7,859 nucleotides of DNA from Candidatus Latescibacterota bacterium (GCA_018656855.1 JABHYP010000129.1:1-7859), one strand, 5' to 3'. Positions 1 through 6,969 are shown, counted from the stretch's first letter. A program made the numbers and translations. Notes: generated from the sequence alone by a model not told the origin.

Positions 1-1186
1 CAGTGCCCGTTTCTTTTGATGATTTACATGCCACACTCACGTGCCCTTTTTCATATGAGTAGATAACTGCATTGGAAAGCAAATTCGTTAAAAGCATTTT
101 TATATGATCTTCAACTGCCACTACATATACCTGTTCCAAATCCTCATCAAAAATGATCTTTCGTTTTTCAGCTATTGGTAGAACCTGAACCATGCACCAT
201 CTGATAATTTCAGCCAGATCTATTTCTTGCCAACAAAGAGTCTCCTTCTTCACTGAGCGTAAGTTACCAAGCTGTAACATTTCTTGTATTTCATGTCCAA
301 GTTTCTTGCTTCTAATGGAAATTCGTTCAAGAACTTCAAAAGCTTTGACGGGAAAAACACCGAAATGTCCTTTAAGGAGTAACTGTATATTGGCGTCAAT
401 CGCCGCAAACGGAGATTTTAATTCGTGTGTTATATGAAGAAGATGTCTCATTTTTTCTCGCTGAACCTGTATGAGACGTTTATTGGTTTCGGCAAGCTCA
501 TATTCTCTCTCACGTACCATTTTTGATAGATGAGAGGCGAGATACCAGACTATGAACCAAATTCCGAGTGAAGATATAACATTAATATTGGTAACAGTGA
601 CATTATTTTCAATTTGACTCCGCAATGTTCTGTCTAAATAAATACCGGCAGAGGGAATTATTCCGTATTTTTCTGCACTTACACATACCACATAGAGAAT
701 ACATGCGAAAATAGTTATAATAAGGCTTTTTTTGCTTGAAAAATAAATACAGGCTAAGACAATATGAAAAAGGTATGCAAACGGCATAAATGTCTCCAAG
801 CTGCCAGAATAATGGATAACGCCGGTCAGGATTAGCAGATCAACGATTATTTGTACCCAAATATTCTTCATGATATTGTCATAAGTTTCAGCCCTTTTCA
901 TCTGCATAATATGCTTCAGATATACTATGTTTGTGATACTCAATATCCCCGCAGTAGCAATAGCCCAAGCAGTTTGAAAGCGGAGACCAAAGAATTGAAT
1001 AATGTCGGGGAAATATCCGAGTATTCCGAACGAGGTTAATATCAATATCGCAATCCATCGAAAACGACAAAACCATAGAGCATAATTCACCAATATGGGG
1101 AAAGGAAGTTGTGTAAACACCCTTTTTCGGGCATCTTTTTTTAACAATTTCATTTCATGTGCAATTGGTAGTTCATAAACACTCAT
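1..1186 (-). CDS. Membrane sensor histidine kinase, RegB-like sensor domain (3' end outside window)
   Basis: Translating the minus strand from ATG at 1186 gives 395 codons with no stop, running off the left edge. About six hydrophobic helices occupy residues 43-60, 72-90, 109-124, 133-151, 154-171 and 200-220. A charged linker (221-247) follows, then an H-box HITHELKSP with likely phospho-acceptor His254, and an N-box LLTNLLSNA with Asn372. The glycine-rich ATP-lid boxes lie beyond the window. Helices 3 to 5, with SGSLETFMPFAYLFHIVLA at residues 127-145, resemble the membrane domain of RegB/PrrB-type redox kinases and relatives, where a GGxxNPF heptapeptide contacts quinone; here that heptapeptide is degenerate. 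The frame is closed by a stop shortly upstream, and a weak GAAGG lies 11 bases before the ATG. It sits 106 bases downstream of a polyprenyl synthase gene. Autophosphorylation is inferred from the family; no partner regulator is visible. Confidence 0.9.
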   Translation of the reverse strand, partial: MSVYELPIAHEMKLLKKDARKRVFTQLPFPILVNYALWFCRFRWIAILILTSFGILGYFPDIIQFFGLRFQTAWAIATAGILSITNIVYLKHIMQMKRAETYDNIMKNIWVQIIVDLLILTGVIHYSGSLETFMPFAYLFHIVLACIYFSSKKSLIITIFACILYVVCVSAEKYGIIPSAGIYLDRTLRSQIENNVTVTNINVISSLGIWFIVWYLASHLSKMVREREYELAETNKRLIQVQREKMRHLLHITHELKSPFAAIDANIQLLLKGHFGVFPVKAFEVLERISIRSKKLGHEIQEMLQLGNLRSVKKETLCWQEIDLAEIIRWCMVQVLPIAEKRKIIFDEDLEQVYVVAVEDHIKMLLTNLLSNAVIYSYEKGHVSVACKSSKETGT

Positions 1187-1292
1187 TTTTGGTTCTGCCT
1201 TCGATAGCTTTTAATAATTCCATAATTTCAGCAGGTTATTTGATAATCCATTTATACATAATTTATTGTTATATTTTTTGTTTCTTGTCAGT

Positions 1293-2180
1293 TCAAACCC
1301 AACATAAAACTTTTATTCCAGAATTAGTGCGATCAAAAGTTGATTGGAGATCAAATTTTATAAACTGTTTAAGGCCATTTTGAACCTGGGGCCATTCGTC
1401 AAGACAATCAATAGCAGAAATACACACTTCCGATATTTTTTCATAAAATTTTTGTGGTGTGCCTAGGGACTGTGGAAGTGTAAATTTCCCTCTCCGCAAG
1501 TCACTTCCGAGGCTTTTCCCGCAAACTTTCTCATCACCAACTATGTCAATAAAATCATCGGCAAGTTGATATGCAGTACCGACAAGGTATCCTGCCTCCT
1601 CAAGAGCTAAAGAAAGAGATCTATTGTCACCTCCGCAAACCAATCCAACAAATGCGAAAAACGGCCCGGTTTTCCCACGTGTAAGCCTCATGCAGGTGGT
1701 CTCATCCAATTCTTTTCTTCGTAAAATCAGCTCCTGCTCGATCTCTGCCTGGCAGACTTCCCTGACTTTTGTTACAAAAAGTGCTGTATAGCAACCTTCC
1801 TTAATTTTCTGAATTATATCGAGTGCCTCGCATAAAAGCAGGTCGCCTGTCAGGATAGCTTGTGAAGGATTTGTGGCTTTCCAAAACGTCTTCACTCCCC
1901 GCCTGATTTGACCATTGTCAATGACATCATCATGTAACAGGCTTGCAGTATGAACCAGCTCGACCGCTGCACATGCCTTTACAAGCGTTTCACTATTAGA
2001 AAACGTTGTGTCATACGCTGCCAATCGAGCGGCCAGGAGGGTGCGAAGCATCTTGCCTGACACAAGAGATTCCGGATTGATTTCACAACCATAAGAAGAA
2101 ATTACTTTTTCGGTCCGTGTCAGAATAAAATCTCTAACCAGTGAAGCGAATTCATTTATTGATGTTATTTCAGATGTCAT
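1293..2180 (-). CDS. Long-chain polyprenyl diphosphate synthase (trans-isoprenyl diphosphate synthase)
   Basis: The family condenses isopentenyl diphosphate onto an allylic diphosphate, here probably to make a quinone side chain. Both Mg-binding aspartate motifs are present: DDVID at residues 84-88 and DDFID at 208-212. Other hallmarks are His77 in ELVHTASLLHDD, RRG at 93-95, LTGDLLL at 110-116, GKT at 169-171 and DLRRGKFTLP at 227-236. A small residue (Ala79) five positions before the first motif is typical of long-chain (C30-C50) enzymes such as IspB or HepT rather than farnesyl synthases; the chain length is inferred. The usual GKRxRP is GKMLRT here, keeping Lys43 and Arg46, which bind IPP in relatives, but losing the first Arg and the Pro. 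At 295 residues it is somewhat short, ending in an atypical Cys/Trp tail. Its ATG overlaps the stop of the FMN-binding gene (ATGA) without a clear Shine-Dalgarno sequence, so translational coupling is likely. Confidence 0.92.
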   Translation of the reverse strand: MTSEITSINEFASLVRDFILTRTEKVISSYGCEINPESLVSGKMLRTLLAARLAAYDTTFSNSETLVKACAAVELVHTASLLHDDVIDNGQIRRGVKTFWKATNPSQAILTGDLLLCEALDIIQKIKEGCYTALFVTKVREVCQAEIEQELILRRKELDETTCMRLTRGKTGPFFAFVGLVCGGDNRSLSLALEEAGYLVGTAYQLADDFIDIVGDEKVCGKSLGSDLRRGKFTLPQSLGTPQKFYEKISEVCISAIDCLDEWPQVQNGLKQFIKFDLQSTFDRTNSGIKVLCWV

Positions 2181-2806
2181 TTTTCTGTTAAATTAAGTTT
2201 CATGTTGACATACACATTATCATGAATGGCAAGCGCTTTTTTCACTGCAAAACAAGCACAATCGGAAGATATAGTTGCCCCGCTGATGGCGCGGATATCT
2301 CTACGAATTCCTTTTCCGCTTTTTACACTGATAGGATCTGAACTCCCTTTGCCGAAAAACTGTTTTAAAAAATTATTACGCGCTATAGGACGGCCTCGTT
2401 TCTCCTTATAAGACATTACAGCCAGGTTATTAACTTTTCCTGTATTTGCATCTATTGCTATGATAAATTCAACAGGCCCCCATTTCCCCGGTTGTTCCTC
2501 TATAATTGCTATACGTACTACCTTATTGCCTTTCATACCAATGTAAAAATCATAATTATGCGCTTCAGAAACATCTTCAGATTGTGACCCCTTCTGGAAA
2601 TGAACAAGGGCGCCACCTAATTTTTCTTTTATTTTTGAAATTTCTGCTTCAGTAAGAACATGATTTGAAGTTTTTACTTCATCAACATCAGGAAACATCT
2701 CTTTTAAAGCCTGCTCTTTTGTTAAAAGCGTGATTGCAAAACAATTTGCTGCAAATAAAACACCACAGATCATGATTACTAACAGTCCGGTTAAAATTCT
2801 TTTCAT
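2177..2806 (-). CDS. Periplasmic FMN-binding domain protein (RnfG/NqrC-type FMN_bind)
   Basis: This 209-residue exported protein carries an FMN_bind domain related to the covalent-flavin subunits RnfG and NqrC. A signal peptide spans residues 1-24 (hydrophobic core 5-20, likely cleavage after NCFA). The domain includes YDFYIGMKGNKVVRIAII (85-102), WGPVEFIIAIDANTGKV (109-125), the segment before NNFLKQFFG (144-152) and the C-terminal SGATISS (175-181). In relatives ApbE links FMN to the Thr of this motif, here Thr178. The usual DxxSGAT has Arg172 where Asp is expected, with Asp170 two residues earlier, so flavinylation is plausible but not certain. Cys183 and Cys185 (CAC) follow directly. Translation starts behind a strong SD, AAGGAGGA at 2816-2823, 9 bases upstream. 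Coupling to the prenyl synthase and the porin upstream suggest a role in envelope electron transfer between quinones and other carriers; that role is inferred. Confidence 0.87.
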   Translation of the reverse strand: MKRILTGLLVIMICGVLFAANCFAITLLTKEQALKEMFPDVDEVKTSNHVLTEAEISKIKEKLGGALVHFQKGSQSEDVSEAHNYDFYIGMKGNKVVRIAIIEEQPGKWGPVEFIIAIDANTGKVNNLAVMSYKEKRGRPIARNNFLKQFFGKGSSDPISVKSGKGIRRDIRAISGATISSDCACFAVKKALAIHDNVYVNMKLNLTEK

Positions 2807-2815
2807 TGTAAGTAT

Positions 2816-2823
2816 TCCTCCTT
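2816..2823 (-). promoter_or_regulatory. Strong ribosome binding site of the FMN-binding protein
   Basis: The minus strand reads AAGGAGGA, a near-perfect match to the anti-Shine-Dalgarno sequence, 9 bases before ATG 2806. It is the strongest site in the cluster and would also drive the coupled prenyl synthase gene, which has no clear site of its own. Confidence 0.7.
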
Positions 2824-2874
2824 ATTTTGAAATATTTTTTCCCATATTCAAAAAACCTATGCCCCGTTATTCTT

Positions 2875-3975
2875 TCAGAACGTCGACCTCAAGCCTACAG
2901 TTAACCGGTTGAATTTGAGGGTATCATTTTGATTTTTCCTCCACTTCTTCCAGTCAGCAATATCATACTGAATCTGTATCATTGAACCGGGAGCTAAAGT
3001 GATCTGTAATCCCGGAGTTATTGTTATATACTCTTCCTCGCCGGGTGCCGTGGTAATAAAACCATTGAAATTATGCTTGGCATAATCATAATGCAGCATT
3101 GCTTTCCCCCATGACGAAAATTCGTAAAACAGTTTTGCATAATATCCGAATGGTGTTGCATCTTCCAGTACTTTTGTGGGGATACTTTTTTCCCAATTAC
3201 CTCCGGCAAATTCGGCCCTGGCAGAAAAACCGCCCCACATGTAAGCTGCTCCGGCTGAATAACGGGTCATATCATATTTATTATTATCATCCCACTTCCC
3301 TCTTGCAAGTGTACCCTGAAACCTGAAGGCGCCAATTTCAGGTTCTACATGAAGCATTACAGTGGGGGTATTATTATTATCGTTGAACAGGTTTTTCTGA
3401 CCGCCGGGCCCCCCATTCAGCAGATAGAGATATGTCGGTAATGAAACAGCAGAAAACTCAATAGGTTTATACAACTCTATACCGGTTTCATGCATTGCTC
3501 CCAGAAAATCATTGCATGAGAATTTACCGCCGTTTATTTCTTCTTCCCAAAATAGTTCTGTGCCGTAATCCCAGGTAAACCTGGGCTTGACAATACCAAC
3601 AGCCATTTCAAGTTCATACGGTAAAAGTACTGTTAATACTGCTTTTCTCCACTCATCAAACACCGGTTTGATATTGATGTATTTATTATCTCCGATCTTA
3701 TTACCGAATCTTGGAGTTGCTCCGGTAACCGTGTTGAACATTGGCTGTAAATCAACTGAAATAGTTTCGGATATTTCAGATGATAAATAGAGAATCATCT
3801 CGGAAAGCGCCATACCGGCATATTCATGGCCCGTAACGCCGTTGCTCTCACCGTCTTTATAATCATAAAGGATCATCTTCACATGAGCACCGACATTGGC
3901 TCCCTCCGTAACCGAGGAAAACCGGCATATGAAAATCCCGCAAATTAACACTGCCAGCGAATATCTTCTCAACAT
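2875..3975 (-). CDS. Outer-membrane beta-barrel protein, porin-like
   Basis: This 366-residue protein has an N-terminal signal peptide (residues 1 to about 26, cleavage probably after TEGA). The rest shows alternating polar/hydrophobic strands rich in aromatic residues and glycine, and it ends RLTVGLRSTF; a C-terminal Phe on a final strand is the usual outer-membrane assembly signal. Notable segments are WRKAVLTVLLPYELEMAVGI (109-128), FTWDYGTELFWEEEINGGKF (133-152), AMHETGIELYKP (160-171), TYLYLLNGGPGG (181-192) and VMLHVEPEIGAF (206-217). From memory they resemble uncharacterised porin-like proteins of cytochrome-rich anaerobes; a database search would settle this. The start is supported by AAGGGAG 9 bases upstream. 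It lies 68 bases before the FMN-binding gene and 102 after the four-helix protein gene. Transport of a solute and docking of an extracellular electron carrier are both possible; no substrate can be read from the sequence. One internal Cys (154) is unusual for a barrel. Confidence 0.82.
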   Translation of the reverse strand: MLRRYSLAVLICGIFICRFSSVTEGANVGAHVKMILYDYKDGESNGVTGHEYAGMALSEMILYLSSEISETISVDLQPMFNTVTGATPRFGNKIGDNKYINIKPVFDEWRKAVLTVLLPYELEMAVGIVKPRFTWDYGTELFWEEEINGGKFSCNDFLGAMHETGIELYKPIEFSAVSLPTYLYLLNGGPGGQKNLFNDNNNTPTVMLHVEPEIGAFRFQGTLARGKWDDNNKYDMTRYSAGAAYMWGGFSARAEFAGGNWEKSIPTKVLEDATPFGYYAKLFYEFSSWGKAMLHYDYAKHNFNGFITTAPGEEEYITITPGLQITLAPGSMIQIQYDIADWKKWRKNQNDTLKFNRLTVGLRSTF

Positions 3976-4077
3976 AACTTCTAACTCCCTTTGTTATAGT
4001 TATTTGCAAGTAGCAAGAAGGCTCGTAAAATATTCATTCTTTTGTATATAAATTGAATTTTCATTTTATAAACTTAT

Positions 4078-4530
4078 TTATGCTTTTCTCAGCCAAACAT
4101 CATACATTATAAGGATAAAAAGAATAAATAACAGTGTACCCAGACATGACCCTGCCAACCACAATACCATTGCGAATCCAGTCCATAAATAAGGAATTAA
4201 ATACATTGAAGCAATATCGATTGCAACGATAATGAACGGGAAAACAGCAAAAAAGCACTTGAGTATATTACTGTATGATGTCATCATGAAAATGGTTACC
4301 GGTATTGCGAAAATCCACAGCGCATAATAAGGCAGATAATAATGAGCATGGTCAGTCAATTCAATATATTCCATAAATCCATATGATTCAGCAACCAAAG
4401 ATGGTCTAAACTCAGTATCAATAAAGATATGGACTACAAGGGATAAATAAGTCAAACCGATAATGCACATAAGAGATGTTACTAAAAGTTTCGTACTTAA
4501 TGCCGCCTTTGAAAGTTTGAGATTTTCCAT
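4078..4530 (-). CDS. Four-helix integral membrane protein of unknown function
   Basis: I do not recognise a named family for this 150-residue protein. It is strongly hydrophobic, with four predicted membrane helices at about 14-36, 63-83, 90-112 and 115-143 and short, mildly charged ends. The first loop (37-62) holds IDTEFRPSLVAESY and ELTDHAHYY, placing His61 and His63 at the membrane face of helix 2; His34 lies near the outer end of helix 1 and Asp105 is buried in helix 3. Histidines at helix ends can ligate heme or metal, but nothing here proves it. Its start has AAAGGA (4540-4545) 9 bases upstream. There is no signal peptide beyond helix 1. It sits between the CxxCH lipoprotein and the porin in the same direction, so a part in the same envelope process is likely. 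The overall pattern resembles small uncharacterised membrane proteins from cytochrome-rich bacteria, which is recall only. Confidence 0.75.
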   Translation of the reverse strand: MENLKLSKAALSTKLLVTSLMCIIGLTYLSLVVHIFIDTEFRPSLVAESYGFMEYIELTDHAHYYLPYYALWIFAIPVTIFMMTSYSNILKCFFAVFPFIIVAIDIASMYLIPYLWTGFAMVLWLAGSCLGTLLFILFILIMYDVWLRKA

Positions 4531-4560
4531 TTAAACTTATCCTTTTTCATTAAACTTATC
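4531..4560. repeat. 11-bp direct repeat in the leader of the four-helix protein gene
   Basis: TTAAACTTATC occurs at 4531-4541 and again at 4550-4560 (plus-strand reading), a period of 19 bases. The copy nearest the gene includes the edge of the ribosome binding site and abuts the start codon. The other is followed on the minus strand by ATGAAAAAGG, a second out-of-frame start. It may be a local duplication of the initiation region. Confidence 0.5.
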
Positions 4561-4634
4561 GATTATTATTTCCCTCACTTCTGTAATAATCATTTACATC
4601 ATGTGAGCTGTATCGAAAAAATTCAGTGGCAATA

Positions 4635-5024
4635 TTACTTGTGACATCCCGAACAGGTATAATCACCGCCGATATTGCTGCCATGACCATCATTGTTAGT
4701 ACCTACATCCAAATTTCCACCGGATACAATGATATCCTTGGAAGAATATCCCCTGTCGCCCGGAGTGACTGTGTAAGAGCCCGCAGCTACATTTTCAACA
4801 ACGTATACACCTGATTCATCAGTAACTACCGTTATGTCGGTGTCACCGTTCAACTTCACAGTGAGTCCGGCAATGGGATTACCTGAATTATCAGTGAATT
4901 TCCCGGTAATGTTGTAAACTCCACCGCCATCGGCATCTTTATCATAATCGTCATTCATGCTGAAAATACAGCCAACCGCTGCCGACATTAGCAAGATTAG
5001 CAAGAGAATCAGAAATATTCTCAT
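4635..5024 (-). CDS. Small lipoprotein with carboxypeptidase-regulatory-like domain and C-terminal CxxCH
   Basis: With ATG 5024 as the start this is a 129-residue lipoprotein. A very hydrophobic signal sequence (1-18) ends in AVG before Cys19, an acceptable lipobox; Asp/Gly-rich linker residues follow. Residues about 38-108 form a small beta-sandwich of the carboxypeptidase-regulatory/Cna-B-like type, recognisable from ITGKFTDNSGNPIAGLTV, a TDESGVYVVENVAAGSYTV stretch and a regular strand spacing. The tail ends GGDYTCSGCHK, where CSGCH matches the CxxCH heme c attachment motif only one residue from the C-terminus. No second heme motif or cytochrome fold is present, and none appears in any frame after the stop. 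Heme attachment is therefore possible but unproven. A GTG at 5033 is also open but lies inside the ribosome binding site. The gene follows hemA by 56 bases. Confidence 0.8.
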   Translation of the reverse strand: MRIFLILLLILLMSAAVGCIFSMNDDYDKDADGGGVYNITGKFTDNSGNPIAGLTVKLNGDTDITVVTDESGVYVVENVAAGSYTVTPGDRGYSSKDIIVSGGNLDVGTNNDGHGSNIGGDYTCSGCHK

Positions 5025-5030
5025 TTTTAC

Positions 5031-5038
5031 CACCTTTC
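5031..5038 (-). promoter_or_regulatory. Ribosome binding site that fixes the lipoprotein start
   Basis: The minus strand reads AAAGGTGG, 6 bases before ATG 5024. Because this site contains the in-frame GTG at 5033, initiation at ATG 5024 is preferred over the longer GTG form. Confidence 0.6.
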
Positions 5039-5080
5039 ATAAACTGCCGGGTTTCAATAAAAAGAAAAGTATAACATCTA

Positions 5081-6373
5081 TTATCTGATTAATTTTTTTT
5101 CGGTTTCATCAATAAAAAGTTCATTAATAGACTCAACAAGCCGGTTTCGCACTTCTCCCGATTCTGAAGTTCTCATAATGATAGTAGGGTTATGAAGGAT
5201 TTTTCTAACAATACGACGGGTTACAAGATCAATAGCCTCATAGGTTTCAGTACTCACCCTATTGTTGATTTTTTTAAGTTCGTCAAGGCGAATATTTTCG
5301 CATTTTTCGCGAAGATTATTGATTACTGGAATAACCTCGCGCTCCTCGAGCCATGCGCAGTATTCATTAACCTTTCTACCGATAATTTCTCTTGCCTTCA
5401 CGGCCTCGGTTTTTCTTCGATCACGGTTTCCCACTGTCACATCCTCGAGATTATCAATGTTAAATAAATGAGTGTTTTTTATCTCAACCACATCAGGTTC
5501 AATATTCCTCGGAACACCAAGATCAATAAGGACAAGTGGATTCTCATTACGGCGTTTGTTATTCTTAACAAGAAGTTTTTTTGTAATTACCGGAAGCCTT
5601 GAAGCAGCGGAGGTGATAATTATGTCAACTTTATCGAACATTTCCGCCATATTCTCAAATGGTATAACTTTCCCTGACAATTCTTCAGCTAATTCATTTG
5701 CGCGTTTGGAGGTTCTGTTTGTTATGTAGAGTTCTTCAATACCGGAATCAACCAGTTGTTTTGCACAAATCTTTCCTATTTTGCCGGCTCCGACCAGAAG
5801 AACTTTCCGTTTTTTGAGCTCGCCAAAAATCTTTTTCCCTAACAAAACTGCTGCTGAGCTGACAGAAACGATACCTTCACAGATTGAAGTTTTACTTCTT
5901 ATCAGTTTGCCAACCTGAAATGCCTGATGGAAAAGCCGGTTAAGCGCCAAACCTGTGCATCCTTCTTCACAAGCTGAAGAAAAAGAATTTTTTATCTGTC
6001 CGAATATTTGCGTTTCACCAAGTATCATCGACTCAAGACCGCATGTTACATTAAAAAGATGTTCTATAACCTTATTTCCAGTATAGAAGAAAAAGTGCTT
6101 TAGAAAATCTTCCTCCATACACGAGACCTTTAGAATGTAACTATTGATCCTGTCACGGATTTCATCCGGCGGCTTGCAGGTAAATGCATAAATTTCAGTA
6201 CGGTTACAGGTAGATACAATTACGCATTCGCGTATGCCGTTTAAATTATAAATCTCTTTCAGCGCCGCAGAAATACTTTCTTTATCGAATGAGAATTTTT
6301 CACGTATTTCAACAGGCGCTGTTTTATATGAAATCCCTATCAGGATAAAGTTATCCTTTTCAAATCTCACCAT
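5081..6373 (-). CDS. hemA: Glutamyl-tRNA reductase
   Basis: HemA reduces glutamyl-tRNA(Glu) with NADPH to glutamate-1-semialdehyde, the first committed step of C5-pathway heme and tetrapyrrole synthesis in the cytoplasm. All three domains are seen. The catalytic domain has GISYKTAPVEIRE (13-25), the active-site STCNRTE with Cys56, His105 and GLESMILGE (112-120). The NADPH domain has VLLVGAGKIG (191-200), ITNRTSKRA (217-225) and LIDLGVPRNIEPDVVEI (282-298). A C-terminal helical dimerisation region follows to residue 430, a normal family length. ATG 6373 is chosen because AAGGA at 6383-6387 lies 9 bases before it, whereas that site directly abuts the alternative ATG at 6382 (three residues longer). 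Unlike many genomes, hemC and hemD do not follow; a lipoprotein with a CxxCH motif comes next. The upstream inverted repeats may regulate it. Confidence 0.97.
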   Translation of the reverse strand: MVRFEKDNFILIGISYKTAPVEIREKFSFDKESISAALKEIYNLNGIRECVIVSTCNRTEIYAFTCKPPDEIRDRINSYILKVSCMEEDFLKHFFFYTGNKVIEHLFNVTCGLESMILGETQIFGQIKNSFSSACEEGCTGLALNRLFHQAFQVGKLIRSKTSICEGIVSVSSAAVLLGKKIFGELKKRKVLLVGAGKIGKICAKQLVDSGIEELYITNRTSKRANELAEELSGKVIPFENMAEMFDKVDIIITSAASRLPVITKKLLVKNNKRRNENPLVLIDLGVPRNIEPDVVEIKNTHLFNIDNLEDVTVGNRDRRKTEAVKAREIIGRKVNEYCAWLEEREVIPVINNLREKCENIRLDELKKINNRVSTETYEAIDLVTRRIVRKILHNPTIIMRTSESGEVRNRLVESINELFIDETEKKLIR

Positions 6374-6382
6374 ATTTCTCAT

Positions 6383-6387
6383 TCCTT
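6383..6387 (-). promoter_or_regulatory. Ribosome binding site that selects the hemA start
   Basis: AAGGA on the minus strand has zero spacing to ATG 6382 but 9 bases to ATG 6373, so the second ATG is the likelier initiation codon. Confidence 0.55.
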
Positions 6388-6432
6388 GTAAAAATCATAC
6401 TTCATTCAAAATTAATATTAAATATAACATAT

Positions 6433-6462
6433 AAATTAATGAAAAAAATACTTTTTCGTCAA
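6433..6462 (-). promoter_or_regulatory. Possible sigma70-type promoter of hemA
   Basis: On the minus strand TTGACG (6457-6462) is followed after 18 bases by TAATTT (6433-6438), giving a 5' leader of roughly 50 bases before hemA. The -35 box is a good match and the -10 is weak in an AT-rich setting, so this is only a candidate. The -35 box lies in the loop and arm of the 9-bp inverted repeat at 6446-6469, so a protein bound there could block it. Confidence 0.35.
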
Positions 6463-6469
6463 AGTATTT
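6446..6469. repeat. Perfect 9-bp inverted repeat upstream of hemA
   Basis: AAATACTTT (6446-6454) and AAAGTATTT (6461-6469) are exact reverse complements around a 6-base spacer. On the minus strand the second arm runs on into further T residues, so the transcript could form a weak, A/T-rich terminator-like hairpin. As DNA it is a symmetrical operator-like site over the candidate hemA -35 box. The two readings cannot be separated from sequence alone. Confidence 0.6.
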
Positions 6470-6514
6470 GGGAAAAGGGACCGGATTTTTCACATCCATG
6501 CCCCCTATTCCCAA
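6468..6514. repeat. Nested 47-base stem-loop upstream of hemA
   Basis: TTGGGAA (6468-6474) pairs with TTCCCAA (6508-6514). After one A-A mismatch AGGG (6476-6479) pairs with CCCT (6503-6506), and inside that GGAT (6483-6486) pairs with ATCC (6494-6497). The outer edge shares two bases with the neighbouring 9-bp inverted repeat, so the two hairpins would compete at the junction. It could be part of a long hemA leader if transcription begins to the right of it, or a binding site. Confidence 0.5.
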
Positions 6515-6969
6515 GGAAAATCAGACAACGATTTTGTGTACGCTAAAAAGTTTTGATTGGTGAAAGTTAATTGAGATAGCATTTGTTTTTTTCAATAGCT
6601 TCTATTTTTGTTAAAGATTAAAATGATTATTATGAAAGATTTCATTGATCTATATCATATTTATAGACGTAAATAAATTATTACAAATTTCTATGAACAA
6701 TATGTATTAGCGCTTTTTATAAATTTACAACAGATAATTCCATAAAGATTATAGACGAAAAAAACTTGCGTAATTAACTGAAATAAATATATGGAAAAAA
6801 AAAGGAATAAATGGATGAAAGAAGGGGGATAAAGTGATTAGACAATAACAATTACTTTGCTAAAATGTATTTGTTACAAACAGCAAACATTTTATTCATT
6901 GAATAAAGGTTATAAGAAAGTTTTATACTGATTTTTATTTTGAGTTTCGATAGTGAGCTTAAGCTGTAT

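Noticed and set aside
192..437. 81-codon plus-strand frame
   Set aside because: It is antisense to the H-box and following helices of the histidine kinase and has no domain signal.
888..1076. 62-codon minus-strand frame inside the kinase region
   Set aside because: It lies out of frame within the continuous 395-codon kinase frame, which carries membrane helices, H-box and N-box.
1187..1292. Possible separate promoter for the kinase in the 106-base gap
   Set aside because: AT-rich boxes exist but none has acceptable spacing between a -35 and a -10 match.
5022..5033. GTG start at 5033 for the lipoprotein
   Set aside because: The GTG is part of the ribosome binding site for ATG 5024, and three extra residues would add nothing recognisable.
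6791..6860. Short plus-strand frames with a GAAGGGGG ribosome-site-like stretch
   Set aside because: All stop within about 15 codons and show no coding pattern.
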